Positions 17,523 through 27,285 of a stretch of DNA of 64,000 nt are shown here, one piece after another. The stretch spans positions 1,116,001 to 1,180,000 of the forward strand of contig OZ245876.1 of assembly GCA_965229445.1 (NCBI GenBank). The letters are read 5' to 3'. The first letter of the stretch is position 1. Every line of letters begins with the position of its first letter. Source of the DNA: Owenweeksia sp965229445 (GTDB lineage: Bacteria; Bacteroidota; Bacteroidia; Flavobacteriales; Schleiferiaceae). The notes beneath the pieces are model-generated. The model did not search any database and was not told where the DNA came from. It saw only the letters and a list, made by a program, of their open reading frames with translations. The position numbers and the translations under genes are program-made.

Positions 17523-18812
17523 ATGACAAATCAATTTCAGAATCATAAAATTGCCATTATTGGCCTGGGTTATGTCGGCCTTCCCCTTGCCGTTGAATTT
17601 GGTAAAAAGTATTGCTGTATCGGCCTGGACATTAATGCCAATCGTGTGGCAGAACTAAAGAAAGGGCATGATGCTACTTTGGAAGTGGAGGATGCCTACC
17701 TTAAGAATGTATTAAGTAATGACCCTCAGCAGCAAGGTCTGTATATTACAGATCAGCCGGAAGAAATAAATCAATGTAATATCTATATTATAACTGTCCC
17801 TACTCCAACAGACAAGCATAATCGACCTGTACTTACCCCTTTAATTAAGGCAAGTGAGACAGTAGGTAGAATGCTTAAAAGAGGAGACATCGTTATTTAT
17901 GAATCAACAGTTTATCCGGGAGTTACGGAGGATGAATGTGTGCCCGTTCTCGAACGCGCTAGTGGTTTGAAGTTTAATGAAGACTTTTATGCAGGTTATT
18001 CCCCGGAACGAATTAATCCAGGTGATAAAGAACATACGGTTACCAAAATCTTAAAAGTTACTTCTGGTTCAACGCCAGAAGTAGCCAAAATTGTTGACTC
18101 ACTCTATCAGAGCGTAATTAATGCAGGGACTTTTCTTGCAAGTTCAATAAAGGTAGCAGAAGCGGCCAAGGTCATTGAAAATAGTCAACGTGATATAAAC
18201 ATCGCATTTGTTAACGAACTAGCTAAAATTTTCAACCTCCTTAATATTGATACTCAGGAAGTATTGCAAGCTGCAGGAACGAAGTGGAACTTTCTTCCAT
18301 TTAGACCAGGTTTAGTAGGTGGTCATTGTATAGGCGTAGATCCTTATTACTTGGCCCAAAAAGCTCAGGAAGCAGGATATAACCCTGAGATAATCCTGGC
18401 TGGTCGCAGATTGAATGACGGTATGGGTCCATATGTGGCCAACCAAGTAGTTAAGCATCTTATTAAAAAAGATGCTAGAGTTCTCGGGGCTAAAGTTTTA
18501 ATGTTGGGAATTACCTTCAAGGAAAACTGCCCGGATATTCGTAATACCCGTGCCATTGATATTTATAAAGAACTTGTTAGTTATGACCTAAAGGTGGATG
18601 TTTACGATCCGTGGGCCAATGCAGATGAGGTCAAGTCTGAGTATGGATTGGATTTAGTCCGGGAGCCTGCCGAATCATATGATGCTATTATTCTGGCAGT
18701 TGCTCATAATGAATTCATGGAATTGGACTTACTGGCCTTGCAAAAAGAGAATGCGGTTCTCTATGATGTGAAGTCTATCCTTCCCAAGGAAATAGTGGAT
18801 GGAAGGCTGTAA
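17523..18812 (+). CDS. tviB: TviB/WbpO-like UDP-N-acetylhexosamine 6-dehydrogenase
   Basis: This is a 429-residue UDP-sugar dehydrogenase: N-terminal NAD fold IAIIGLGYVGLPLAVEFG, the central ESTVYPGVTED and GYSPERINPGD segments, the catalytic-cysteine motif GGHCIGVDPYYLA, and the C-terminal GITFKENCPDIRNT. The sequence style (KGHDATLEVEDAYL) is that of TviB/WbpO. Such enzymes oxidise C6 of UDP-GlcNAc, or UDP-GalNAc in some cases, to the uronic acid. The TviC-like epimerase follows after 91 bp, matching the Vi-antigen pair. Its product UDP-GlcNAcA would also be the substrate of the WbpB-like oxidase at 6.7 kb. It heads the large operon; a short hairpin (18836-18851) lies after it. Confidence 0.88.
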   Translation: MTNQFQNHKIAIIGLGYVGLPLAVEFGKKYCCIGLDINANRVAELKKGHDATLEVEDAYLKNVLSNDPQQQGLYITDQPEEINQCNIYIITVPTPTDKHNRPVLTPLIKASETVGRMLKRGDIVIYESTVYPGVTEDECVPVLERASGLKFNEDFYAGYSPERINPGDKEHTVTKILKVTSGSTPEVAKIVDSLYQSVINAGTFLASSIKVAEAAKVIENSQRDINIAFVNELAKIFNLLNIDTQEVLQAAGTKWNFLPFRPGLVGGHCIGVDPYYLAQKAQEAGYNPEIILAGRRLNDGMGPYVANQVVKHLIKKDARVLGAKVLMLGITFKENCPDIRNTRAIDIYKELVSYDLKVDVYDPWANADEVKSEYGLDLVREPAESYDAIILAVAHNEFMELDLLALQKENAVLYDVKSILPKEIVDGRL

Positions 18813-18903
18813 ACTCAAGTTCACTGGCCTAATTCAGAATTGGTGAATTCTAAATCACTCTCTGGTTCTTCATTGACTGTTAAACAACATAATTTACGAT
18901 AGG

Positions 18904-19866
18904 ATGTCATTAGCAAAGACCAACCTCCTAATCACAGGCGGTGCAGGCTTTATAGGAAGTAACCTTGTTGAACACTTTCTCGAGGACAATCGGATCAATC
19001 TCGTTAGGGTGTTGGATGACCTTTCAAATGGTTATTACGAGAATATCCAAGAATATGAAAATCATCCTCGCTTTGAGTTTGTTGAGGGTGATATTACCAA
19101 TTATAATACTTGCTTGCAAGCAACAAAAGGGATTCATAAAATCTCTCATCAGGCAGCTCTGGGAAGTGTTCCCAGGAGCATTGAAAACCCGATGCGCAGT
19201 ACGGAGGTAAATATTCTCGGTACGGTGAATATCTTGCATTCAGCCGTCGAGAATGATGTTGAGAGAGTTATTTTAGCTTGTAGTTCAAGTACTTATGGAG
19301 ATCATCCTGGTTTACCAAAGCTTGAGGATCATATTGGAAATCCATTAAGCCCCTATGCGGTAACCAAATACTCAGTAGAACAGTTTGCTGATGTATTTCA
19401 TAAAAGTTATGGTTTGGATTATGTTGGATTGCGATACTTTAACATTTTCGGACCCAAGCAGAATCCGGATAATCCATACGCGGCTGTAATCCCCATCTTT
19501 TGTCAGGCTTTCATTGATAATAAGGCACCAACAATTAATGGCGATGGAATTACAAGTCGGGATTTTACTTATGTGGATAACGCAGTTCAAGCCAATGATA
19601 AGGCCTTGTTTACCACTAGAACTGAGGCCTTAAACAGGGTTTACAATACTGCATGTGGAGATCAGGTTAGTCTCAACGAGATGGTTGATTACCTCAGAGA
19701 AATATCAGGAAAGAACATCAAGCCTGTTTATGGACCAGAACGTAAGGGGGATGTAAAGCACTCAAAAGCAGACATTTCAAGAATCAAAGAACTGCTGGAC
19801 TACAGTCCGAGCATTCAGTTTAAGGAAGGATTAAGAAAAGTTTATGATTGGTATAAAGGAAAATAA
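18904..19866 (+). CDS. tviC: TviC/WbpP-like UDP-N-acetylhexosamine(uronate) 4-epimerase
   Basis: An extended short-chain dehydrogenase of 320 residues: GGAGFIGSNLVEHF NAD motif at residue 12, ACSSSTYGDHPGLPK, catalytic YAVTKYS, and LRYFNIFGPKQNPDNPYAAV. The SVPRSIENP and PKQ(N/R)P signatures are those of the WbpP/TviC branch that epimerises N-acetylated UDP sugars or their uronic acids at C4. With the TviB-like enzyme just before it, UDP-GalNAcA is the expected product, an acidic building block. Only two bases separate it from the next epimerase gene. Confidence 0.87.
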   Translation: MSLAKTNLLITGGAGFIGSNLVEHFLEDNRINLVRVLDDLSNGYYENIQEYENHPRFEFVEGDITNYNTCLQATKGIHKISHQAALGSVPRSIENPMRSTEVNILGTVNILHSAVENDVERVILACSSSTYGDHPGLPKLEDHIGNPLSPYAVTKYSVEQFADVFHKSYGLDYVGLRYFNIFGPKQNPDNPYAAVIPIFCQAFIDNKAPTINGDGITSRDFTYVDNAVQANDKALFTTRTEALNRVYNTACGDQVSLNEMVDYLREISGKNIKPVYGPERKGDVKHSKADISRIKELLDYSPSIQFKEGLRKVYDWYKGK

Positions 19867-19868
19867 TA

Positions 19869-20921
19869 ATGGCTAAGGTTCTCGTTACCGGAGCAGCCGG
19901 ATTTATAGGAATGCATGTGGCCATTAGTCTGGCCAGGCAAGGATTTACGGTGGTTGGAATTGACAACTTGAACACCTATTATTCTGTTGATCTTAAGCTT
20001 GCAAGACTCCGTCAGCAGGGTATCAGTACCTCCAATATTCAATATGACCGATTGCTGGAGGGCAATGAGAATCTCTATTTCGTACAAATAGACGTAGCAG
20101 ATGCCAACCCTTTAAAAAAACTTTTTAAGAAGCACCAGTTTGATTTTGTGGTGCATCTGGCTGCACAGGCTGGAGTGAGGTATTCCCTTGAAGATCCTGA
20201 AGTGTATATCCAGGCTAACCTGGTAGGCTTCGCAAATATTCTCGAAAGCTGTAGACATAACAAAATTAAACACCTGGTATATGCTAGCAGTAGTTCAGTA
20301 TATGGGCTAAATTCAAATTTGCCATTATCCACAGCCCAAAACGTTGATCACCCAATAAGTTTATATGCTGCAACTAAGAAGTCGAACGAACTTATGGCAC
20401 ATACCTATTCTCACTTATTTGGAATACCCACAACCGGGCTACGATTTTTTACCGTTTACGGACCTTGGGGACGACCAGATATGGCGATGTTTTTATTTAC
20501 TGATGCCATTTTTGCCGGACGCCCTTTGGATGTATATAATAATGGCAATATGAGTAGAGACTTTACTTATATAGATGACATAGCCGAAGGTGTTGTAACA
20601 GCATTGGGATCGGTTCCTGAACCTAATCCAGATTGGAAAAGGGATTCAGGAGATCCTTCCAGGTCGTCAGCTCCCTTTCGATTGTTTAATATAGGAAATC
20701 ATCAACCTGTACAACTATTGCACTTTATTAGAGAGATAGAAGCGGCCATTGGCAAGGAAGCCAAATTAAATTTCAAGCCTATTCAGGATGGAGATGTGTT
20801 GGACACCTATGCAGACGTTAGTCCACTCTATCAAGAATTGGGCTTTAAGCCAAAAGTTAAGATCAGCGATGGCGTTAGAAACTTTGTGGATTGGTTCAGA
20901 GAATACTATGATGTTAGTTGA
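19869..20921 (+). CDS. UDP-glucuronate 4-epimerase-like enzyme (LspL/Cap1J family)
   Basis: An extended SDR of 350 residues, the normal length for UDP-GlcA 4-epimerases. It carries TGAAGFIGMHVAISL, the family-specific IDNLNTYYSVDLKLARL, HLAAQAGVRYSLEDP, the YASSSSVYGLN and YAATKKSNE catalytic segments, and FRFFTVYGPWGRPDMA-like text (here LRFFTVYGPWGRPDMAMF). The reaction is UDP-GlcA to UDP-GalA. No UDP-glucose 6-dehydrogenase is visible in the window, so UDP-GlcA would have to come from elsewhere in the genome. It sits directly behind the TviC-like gene in the operon. Confidence 0.87.
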   Translation: MAKVLVTGAAGFIGMHVAISLARQGFTVVGIDNLNTYYSVDLKLARLRQQGISTSNIQYDRLLEGNENLYFVQIDVADANPLKKLFKKHQFDFVVHLAAQAGVRYSLEDPEVYIQANLVGFANILESCRHNKIKHLVYASSSSVYGLNSNLPLSTAQNVDHPISLYAATKKSNELMAHTYSHLFGIPTTGLRFFTVYGPWGRPDMAMFLFTDAIFAGRPLDVYNNGNMSRDFTYIDDIAEGVVTALGSVPEPNPDWKRDSGDPSRSSAPFRLFNIGNHQPVQLLHFIREIEAAIGKEAKLNFKPIQDGDVLDTYADVSPLYQELGFKPKVKISDGVRNFVDWFREYYDVS

Positions 20922-20952
20922 AGTAAAACTATTACTCACAGTATAGTTTCGT

Positions 20953-22452
20953 ATGGGTTCAGCTTTTGAGAAATCGATAAAAGGTGTAGCCTGGTCGTAT
21001 ATGGGATTTGCCATAACCGGAGGGCTTAACCTATTGGTTATAGGAATCCTCGCCAGGCAATTGGATCCTAGCGATTTTGGAATCTTCGCCTTAGCAAGAG
21101 TTTCACTTAGTCTATTTGCAATAATAGCAACCCGAGGTGTTAGTGAATTTGTGATTTATGACCAATCTATAAATGCACTGCAACATGCTAAGGCAGCCTT
21201 CTGGATTGATGTAGCGTTTTCCCTGCTCTGTACTTTACTGGGAATTATATCACTTCCGGTCATTGTAGGATTTTTTAATGAGCCCGGATTGTACTGGATT
21301 CTCGCGGTGATGTTTGTGCGGTTCACCTTTGATTCCTTCTCTAAGGTGCCGGATGCGTTGATACGAAAAGAGCTGAATTTCAAGGTTTTGGAGATAAGAA
21401 ACCTGGGTTTATCAATTCTTGGAGGGATCTTGAGTATTGTTTTTGCCCTAAATGGATTTGGTATCTGGTCGCTTGTATTGCCCAAAGTGATTACTTCCCC
21501 ATTACGTGCGCTAATAGTTTATAGGTTAACGGATTGGCGTCCGGGATTTAATCTTTACACCAAGTATTGGCGCAATATTTTCAAGTACAGTGCAAATCTT
21601 ATAGGTAGCTCACTCACGTCATTTTTTCTTCGTGAAGGAGATTCAATTCTTATCGGTAAACTGATTGGAAGCGCTGCTCTAGGAATCTATAATGTAGCAT
21701 GGCAACTGGCTAATTTGGTTGTGAGTATCGTAACTGGGGTAGTAAACAAGGTAGCCTTTCCGGCATTGGCTAAATCAGGTGGTGACAAGCAGAAATTAGC
21801 CCAGTCCTTGGGACAAGTCATGCGCCTCTTATCGATTATTACATTTCCTCTCCTGATCGGAATGATTGCTAGTGCTGACCAGATCATTTATGTTATCTAT
21901 GGATCAAAATGGACCGCAGCAATAATTCCATTGCAGATATTATTGGTGTATGCAATAAGACTCTCCATAGGATCAGCTGCTGGGCTAATATTTAAGGTAG
22001 TTGGAAGACCTGATATTCTATTTAAAATTGGATTAGGAATATTGCCAATATATGCTGCGGGGATTTTGATAGGGTCATACTACGGCTTAGTAGGAATTGC
22101 TTTGGGAGTAACAATTGTACGCACCAGCGTAGGTATTTTTAGTTTCTATTTAATCGGAAGACAGCTAGGAACTGGACTTTGGCAAGTAGTGAAGCCAGTT
22201 ATGCCTTCCTTGACTATGGCAAGCTTTGTTGGGCTTCTAACCTATATTCTAAATACATTTCTATCAAACCTACTCCATTCACATTTAGCTATTCTTTCAA
22301 TATTAATGGTCGTAAATCTCGGGGTTTATATTTTGCTGTTTAGAACATATTGGAATGGTCTGGCTATGGACGTGGTGCAAACCGTGCAACCAATTTTGAA
22401 ATCAAAAACTTATGCAATCAGACGAATTCTAAATGTCCAGAATCCTATCTAA
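20953..22452 (+). CDS. wzx: Wzx-type oligosaccharide flippase
   Basis: A 499-residue integral membrane protein with about 12-14 hydrophobic helices and the N-terminal pattern of MOP/PST flippases (GVAWSYMGFAITGGLNLLV, then ILARQLDPSDFGIFAL). Such proteins move lipid-linked repeat units across the inner membrane. It follows the sugar-nucleotide epimerases after 31 bp, and its last 20 bases overlap the start of a sulfotransferase gene. Together with the Wzy-like protein at 34.9 kb and Wza/Wzc it completes a Wzx/Wzy-dependent pathway. Confidence 0.9.
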   Translation: MGSAFEKSIKGVAWSYMGFAITGGLNLLVIGILARQLDPSDFGIFALARVSLSLFAIIATRGVSEFVIYDQSINALQHAKAAFWIDVAFSLLCTLLGIISLPVIVGFFNEPGLYWILAVMFVRFTFDSFSKVPDALIRKELNFKVLEIRNLGLSILGGILSIVFALNGFGIWSLVLPKVITSPLRALIVYRLTDWRPGFNLYTKYWRNIFKYSANLIGSSLTSFFLREGDSILIGKLIGSAALGIYNVAWQLANLVVSIVTGVVNKVAFPALAKSGGDKQKLAQSLGQVMRLLSIITFPLLIGMIASADQIIYVIYGSKWTAAIIPLQILLVYAIRLSIGSAAGLIFKVVGRPDILFKIGLGILPIYAAGILIGSYYGLVGIALGVTIVRTSVGIFSFYLIGRQLGTGLWQVVKPVMPSLTMASFVGLLTYILNTFLSNLLHSHLAILSILMVVNLGVYILLFRTYWNGLAMDVVQTVQPILKSKTYAIRRILNVQNPI

Positions 22453-23278
22453 ACTAGGAAATGGCCCAATAATTAGGGGGCTAAAAAGATTTCTCTTTAG
22501 AAGAAACCGAAAGAGGATATTAGGGCAGGTTGACTTTGGAAATGGAGACAATGAGTTTTACTTAGTGTCATATCCTAAATCCGGAAACTCCTGGGTTCGT
22601 ATTTTGCTGGCAAACCTGTTTTATGATGGGAGTGAAGAAATTGCCTTTCATAATGTGGGGGAATTCCTTCCAGATTCTAACCACGCCAGTCAAATGAAGG
22701 AAGCCTTCAGAGAAGGTTCAGCATTCGGTAAATTGAAAATACAGATCGTCAAAACCCATGATGAGTACATGAGTTTCTATCGTGGAAAGAAAGTAATTTA
22801 CATCGTTAGGGACGGTTTGGATGTGGTTAACTCTTATGTGCATTATCAGTCAGCAAGAATACCTACTCCTCCATCTGCGCACCAAATTATTAAGGGTGTA
22901 GGTACTATGCCTATAGGGCCATGGCATAAACATGTGTTGGGTTGGAAGAAGGCCAAGGGCACCAAAGTACTCATTGTTCGTTATGAAGACCTTCTTAAAG
23001 ATACAGAGTCCTGTCTGTTGGACATGTTGAACTTCATGTCAATAAAACCAAATCTAGCTCATCTTAAGGAGTGTATTGAAAAGTCCTCATTTGAAAATTT
23101 GAAACGGTTGGAAACCAAATATGGGTACTATGATGACAAGAGGACTAAGAGTGGTAAAAAGGTCCCATTTGTTAGGGAGGGCAAACAACATTCTGGAAAA
23201 AAAGACCTTGATTCAAGTGAGCGTACCTATTTCTGGAAGATAGCCGGAAAAGCCATGAAAAGTTTTGGATACTCTTAA
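22433..23278 (+). CDS. Sulfotransferase domain protein (PAPS-dependent), first of two
   Basis: 281 residues with both PAPS-binding elements of the sulfotransferase family: the 5'-phosphosulfate loop SYPKSGNSW (46-54) and the 3'-phosphate motif IVRDGLDVVNS (124-134). The C-terminal part includes FENLKRLE and FVREGKQHSGKK, close to the usual GxxGxWK(N) region. It would transfer sulfate from PAPS to a hydroxyl on the glycan or its lipid-linked precursor in the cytosol. The start overlaps the wzx stop by 20 bp, so coupling to wzx is likely. The cysCDN genes upstream supply the donor. Acceptor and position are unknown. Confidence 0.88.
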   Translation: MSRILSKLGNGPIIRGLKRFLFRRNRKRILGQVDFGNGDNEFYLVSYPKSGNSWVRILLANLFYDGSEEIAFHNVGEFLPDSNHASQMKEAFREGSAFGKLKIQIVKTHDEYMSFYRGKKVIYIVRDGLDVVNSYVHYQSARIPTPPSAHQIIKGVGTMPIGPWHKHVLGWKKAKGTKVLIVRYEDLLKDTESCLLDMLNFMSIKPNLAHLKECIEKSSFENLKRLETKYGYYDDKRTKSGKKVPFVREGKQHSGKKDLDSSERTYFWKIAGKAMKSFGYS

Positions 23279-25180
23279 ATGATGAAATCTGTTTGGAGAA
23301 AAATACAGGCTGCATATAAACATAAAATCCTTTCATTTCTTGATGATTGGACTGGAACAAGTATTCCATTAAAATCACTTGCGAGTAGAGGAGATAATCA
23401 TACTCGGTTGATCCAAAGTAATTTGTTGGAATTGATTGATTGGAATCTTTCTCAACCAACATCTGAGAATATGCCCATCCAGGGAGATAGACTCGTGTTG
23501 ATGTTAACGCCACTTAATGAAGCCAACCTCGATAAACTCAGTTTGGAATTGTTAAAGGATTTTGACAAAGTTCTGATGGTTTTTTCAGCTAGTGAAGAGA
23601 ATGTTGGTCTATTTGATGATGTATTAAATAAATTTGGATTTTTGCCACAGGTGGATCTGGCATTTCCATTACTAAATCCTCAAAATTACTCAGGTTGGCG
23701 TAATACGAGTGTTTTTCACACAGAGCAGTTTTACTCTAAACTAGCGGCATTGCCACAGTTTGATTTTAGTTCACGGGCATATTACGCTCGGGTGTCAAAA
23801 TGGCTAGGGGAAGTTTTAAACCAAAGGCTGAACGGGGGTGATTTTCCAAATTTTTTCGTGTCTTCAGAGCCATCGCAACTAAATCTCTTGCAAAGTCTTC
23901 ATGAGCATTGGAGCCAGGCACACAAATGGTTATTTGTTAAGCAACTTGTTGCACGACGTACTGCAAAGAAGAAAAGACCAGTAGCAAATCTATCCCAAAA
24001 TTTTGCTATCCATCCCGCGCAGGCCGAAGCCAAAAACTGGCGCCGTATTCTAATTACTGGATGGTATGGAACTGAAACTGCGGGTGATAAAGCCATATTG
24101 GGCGAAGTAGTTCATGTTTTAAAACGCTTGAATCCAGAGATGGAAATCGTCATTTCAACGGTAAATAGGCACATCAGTACCCAAACAGCATTAGAAGTTG
24201 AAATACTGAATGACATTCCGCTCATAGATTTATATCAAGTGTGTCCCTTAAACTCAGCCAACTCTTTTGATGCTGTGATATTTGGTGGAGGACCAATTAT
24301 GGACAGTGGTACCCTCCTTGAAATAAGGGAGATTTTCAAACAGTTTAATACATGTTCAAAAGGAAGAGTAATATTCGGTTGTGGGGTAGGACCTTTGAGA
24401 AATCCGGATTATAGAGCTGCTGCCGCGGATATCATCAGGTTATCTACCCACGGGTTTTACAGAGATAAAGACAGTGCTAAGCTGGCAAGAGACATCACCG
24501 GACAAGATCAATTTACATATGCCTGTGATCCTGCTTTGGCGTATGTGTTGAGATGGCGCCGAGCTCAGGAAGCTTTATCTCCGTCAAACTCCATACTCAG
24601 TTTATTGCGTGCTAATACTAAGGAATTTGTTTCAGGTAACCTGGAATCATCCAATTCAAGCTTTTCAAAAGAGTTGGCATTGACACTCAGTAGAGTAACT
24701 GAAATATTTGAGGTGCAGCTTTCACATATGAACGCTACTACTCATGGAGGGGATGACAGATTGTTTAATAGGGAGGTTTATCAGCATTTAAATCTGGATT
24801 CAAGGAATAGGGTCAAGCTGGAGCGAAAGTATCTATCACTTAATGAGGTCCTTTCTGGAATTCACTCCTCTGCATTAGTAATGGCCATGCGATTTCATGG
24901 TCATGTATTCAGTTTAGCTTTGGCAAAGCCCTTTGTTTCAATTGATTATACCGGATACCCTGGGAAGGTTAATAGTCTGATGGAAAGCATTCATTACAAG
25001 AATTACTCTGTGGAATGGAATAAAATTAATGAAGAGAGCCTAACTGATTTAATCAGTCAAGTATTGGATGAAAACGAGATGATTATAGACCATCTGAACA
25101 GGGAGGCCAATAGATTAGAACAATTATTACACGAAACTTATGCAACAAGTTTTGGAATTGAATCAAAAATAAGCCCATGA
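23279..25180 (+). CDS. Polysaccharide pyruvyl transferase family protein with long N-terminal extension
   Basis: The 633 residues divide in two. From about residue 255 on it looks like the polysaccharide pyruvyl transferase family (RILITGWYGTETAGDKAIL, DAVIFGGGPIMD, GCGVGPLRNPDYRAA, VMAMRFHGHVFSLAL with the conserved Arg-x-His). In such enzymes phosphoenolpyruvate is used to form pyruvate ketals on sugars, although some homologues do other transfers. Residues 1-240 are not part of that domain and I do not recognise them; VLMVFSASEENVGLFDDVLN recalls the end of a methyltransferase-like fold, but no SAM motif is visible. The gene abuts the sulfotransferase stop and overlaps the next gene by four bases (ATGA). 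Confidence 0.75.
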   Translation: MMKSVWRKIQAAYKHKILSFLDDWTGTSIPLKSLASRGDNHTRLIQSNLLELIDWNLSQPTSENMPIQGDRLVLMLTPLNEANLDKLSLELLKDFDKVLMVFSASEENVGLFDDVLNKFGFLPQVDLAFPLLNPQNYSGWRNTSVFHTEQFYSKLAALPQFDFSSRAYYARVSKWLGEVLNQRLNGGDFPNFFVSSEPSQLNLLQSLHEHWSQAHKWLFVKQLVARRTAKKKRPVANLSQNFAIHPAQAEAKNWRRILITGWYGTETAGDKAILGEVVHVLKRLNPEMEIVISTVNRHISTQTALEVEILNDIPLIDLYQVCPLNSANSFDAVIFGGGPIMDSGTLLEIREIFKQFNTCSKGRVIFGCGVGPLRNPDYRAAAADIIRLSTHGFYRDKDSAKLARDITGQDQFTYACDPALAYVLRWRRAQEALSPSNSILSLLRANTKEFVSGNLESSNSSFSKELALTLSRVTEIFEVQLSHMNATTHGGDDRLFNREVYQHLNLDSRNRVKLERKYLSLNEVLSGIHSSALVMAMRFHGHVFSLALAKPFVSIDYTGYPGKVNSLMESIHYKNYSVEWNKINEESLTDLISQVLDENEMIIDHLNREANRLEQLLHETYATSFGIESKISP

Positions 25181-26130
25181 AACAAGTAATCGTTACAGGT
25201 GGAGCAGGCTTCGTTGGAAGTCATTTAGTTGGATCATTGATAGATGCAGGTCATGATGTGTTGGTAATCGATAACCTCTCAAATGGTCAGCAATCCTGGT
25301 TGAATTCTTATAATAAGTTGAAAGTGGTGAAAATAGATATCCTGGATACGGCTTCTATGAAAGACGTGTTCATGGCATTCAAGCCAAAACTAGTTTATCA
25401 TCTTGCTGCCCAACACTTTATTCCTGCTTGTGAGAATAATCCAGAGTTTGCTTTCAGAACAAATGTTGAAGGTACTCAAAGCGTGATCTCAACCTGTAAG
25501 AATATGGAGGAAAGACCAAAATTGGTTTTCGCTTCTACCGGTGCTATCTATAATCCAAGGCTCGAAACACCGCTCAATGAAAATACAGAAGTGGTTCCCC
25601 TGGATATTTATGGCACTACCAAGCATGTAGATGAGCAAATATTGAAACTGTATTCCTACCGTGAAGATGCTGAGGTAAAGATTGCCCGTTTGTTCAACGT
25701 GGCAGGGCGTCATGAAACCAACCCGCATATTATTCCAGTCATTTTACAGCAAATTAAAAAGGGTCAGCATAAGATTCAGCTTGGGAATCTCAAACCCCGC
25801 CGAGATTATATTCATGTGGAAGATGTGGCTAAAGGCTTATATACTATCGGTGTTAATGAATCGCCAGGTCTTTTTGATTTCTATAATGTAGGTTCAGGTA
25901 TTGAATACTCCGTGGCTGAGTTGGTGGAGCTTTGTGAAGAAGTGGTAGGTACTCCCATCGAAATAGAAACGGTTGAATTTCGCAAACGAAAATTTGACCG
26001 TATGAGTCAGCTCGCAGATATAAGTAAAATGAAGGAGGTATTTGGATGGGAACCTCAGCTAAATCTCAAGAAAGCATTAAGTGATGTATGGTCAGAATAT
26101 CATCAGAATGAATTCACTTATTTTGAATAG
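25177..26130 (+). CDS. NAD-dependent sugar epimerase/dehydratase (extended SDR), substrate unknown
   Basis: 317 residues of an extended SDR: TGGAGFVGSHLVGSL at the N-terminus, DNLSNG, HLAAQHFIPACENNP, FASTGAIYNP and the catalytic YGTTKHVDE with Tyr and Lys in place. The C-terminal half binds a nucleotide sugar in this family (RRDYIHVEDVAKGL). It is related to UDP-glucose 4-epimerase-like enzymes but lacks a signature that would name the substrate. The start overlaps the previous stop by four bases, so it is in the same translationally coupled string. Confidence 0.78.
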   Translation: MKQVIVTGGAGFVGSHLVGSLIDAGHDVLVIDNLSNGQQSWLNSYNKLKVVKIDILDTASMKDVFMAFKPKLVYHLAAQHFIPACENNPEFAFRTNVEGTQSVISTCKNMEERPKLVFASTGAIYNPRLETPLNENTEVVPLDIYGTTKHVDEQILKLYSYREDAEVKIARLFNVAGRHETNPHIIPVILQQIKKGQHKIQLGNLKPRRDYIHVEDVAKGLYTIGVNESPGLFDFYNVGSGIEYSVAELVELCEEVVGTPIEIETVEFRKRKFDRMSQLADISKMKEVFGWEPQLNLKKALSDVWSEYHQNEFTYFE

Positions 26131-26140
26131 TTGGACAAGA

Positions 26141-27280
26141 ATGAAGCTTGTTTTTAATGAAATTGGCGGAAGTAGTTGGACGGGTGGAATCACCTATCGG
26201 AAAAATCTCTTACTAGCTATCCGTGAGCATTTTCCTGAAGTGCAGATCGCACTTCTTACGAATGACTACAAAAGTGAATACCCTGATTACGACGAGGTAA
26301 TACCCTACAAGTCAGGATCTGTTAAGTTACCCAGTATTGTTTACAAGGCAGTACGGGCAAAACTTTTAATTGACCTAAAACTTAAGTCATCATTAAAGGG
26401 ATATCATGCTGATGTGATTTTTCCGTCAAACGTTAGTGCAGGAAAAACACCTTCGTTGCTTTGGATACCAGATTTTCAAATTCTGCATTTGCCAGAGTTT
26501 TTTTCTGAAACTCAGGTTCGTAATTATCCAAAATTAATGAGACAGGCCATAAAGAAAGCCCCGCTGGTAGTATTGAGCAGTAAAGATGCACAGGAGGACT
26601 TTCGAAAGTTTGCTCCTGAGTACTTGTCTAAAACCAGATTGTTGCGATTTGTAGCACATATTCCTAATGGGGTATATGATGAAGATCCAATTGAAGAGTT
26701 AAGGAGATATAATATTCCTGAGAGATTTATCTATGTTCCCAACCAGTTTTGGGCTCATAAGAATCACCTGCTTCTTTTGGAAGCATTGCACATACTTAAA
26801 AATCAAGGGGTTAAGCCATTTGTGGTATTTACTGGAAATCCTGTGGACAGCAGAAATCCAATGCACTTTGTGAATATCCTAGCAAAGATTGCTGAATATG
26901 GATTGAGAGATCAAATTGCGTTGCTTGGTTTTGTGAAGCACAAGCATGTTTATACTTTAATGCGCCAGGCAGCATTTGTTTGCAATCCTTCTTTATTTGA
27001 GGGTTGGAGTACACCAGTAGAGGAAGCAAAATCTCTCGGGAAATCCCTTTTGCTATCAGACCTCCCCGTACACATTGAACAGAATCCGTCTGAATCCAAA
27101 TACTTTGATCGATTCAACGCAGACGACCTTGCAGACAAAATAAAAATTATGTGGGAAGAATATGCACCCGGACCCAATTGGGCACTGGAAAGCCAGGCAC
27201 GGAATAATTTCAAAACGCGAAGCAAAGAATATGCTTCAAAATTTGTTGAAATAGTGAAGGAACTAAACAGATCAACTTAA
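26141..27280 (+). CDS. Glycosyltransferase family 4 protein
   Basis: The start is placed at the ATG at 26141, ten bases after the previous stop; the longer frame from 26081 would overlap that gene by 50 bp and adds residues unlike a GT N-terminus. The ~379-residue protein begins MKLVFNEIGGSSWTGGITY, has VPNQFWAHKNHLLLLEAL at the start of the second Rossmann domain, and the GT4 acidic loop PSLFEGWSTPVEEAKSLGK. Retaining transfer from a nucleotide sugar to the lipid-linked oligosaccharide is expected. Donor and acceptor cannot be named from sequence. Confidence 0.86.
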   Translation: MKLVFNEIGGSSWTGGITYRKNLLLAIREHFPEVQIALLTNDYKSEYPDYDEVIPYKSGSVKLPSIVYKAVRAKLLIDLKLKSSLKGYHADVIFPSNVSAGKTPSLLWIPDFQILHLPEFFSETQVRNYPKLMRQAIKKAPLVVLSSKDAQEDFRKFAPEYLSKTRLLRFVAHIPNGVYDEDPIEELRRYNIPERFIYVPNQFWAHKNHLLLLEALHILKNQGVKPFVVFTGNPVDSRNPMHFVNILAKIAEYGLRDQIALLGFVKHKHVYTLMRQAAFVCNPSLFEGWSTPVEEAKSLGKSLLLSDLPVHIEQNPSESKYFDRFNADDLADKIKIMWEEYAPGPNWALESQARNNFKTRSKEYASKFVEIVKELNRST

Positions 27281-27285
27281 TAGCA

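Noticed and set aside
26081..26141. Upstream start for the GT4 gene
   Set aside because: It would overlap the previous gene by 50 bp and adds residues unlike a GT4 N-terminus; the ATG at 26141 follows the stop by 10 bp.
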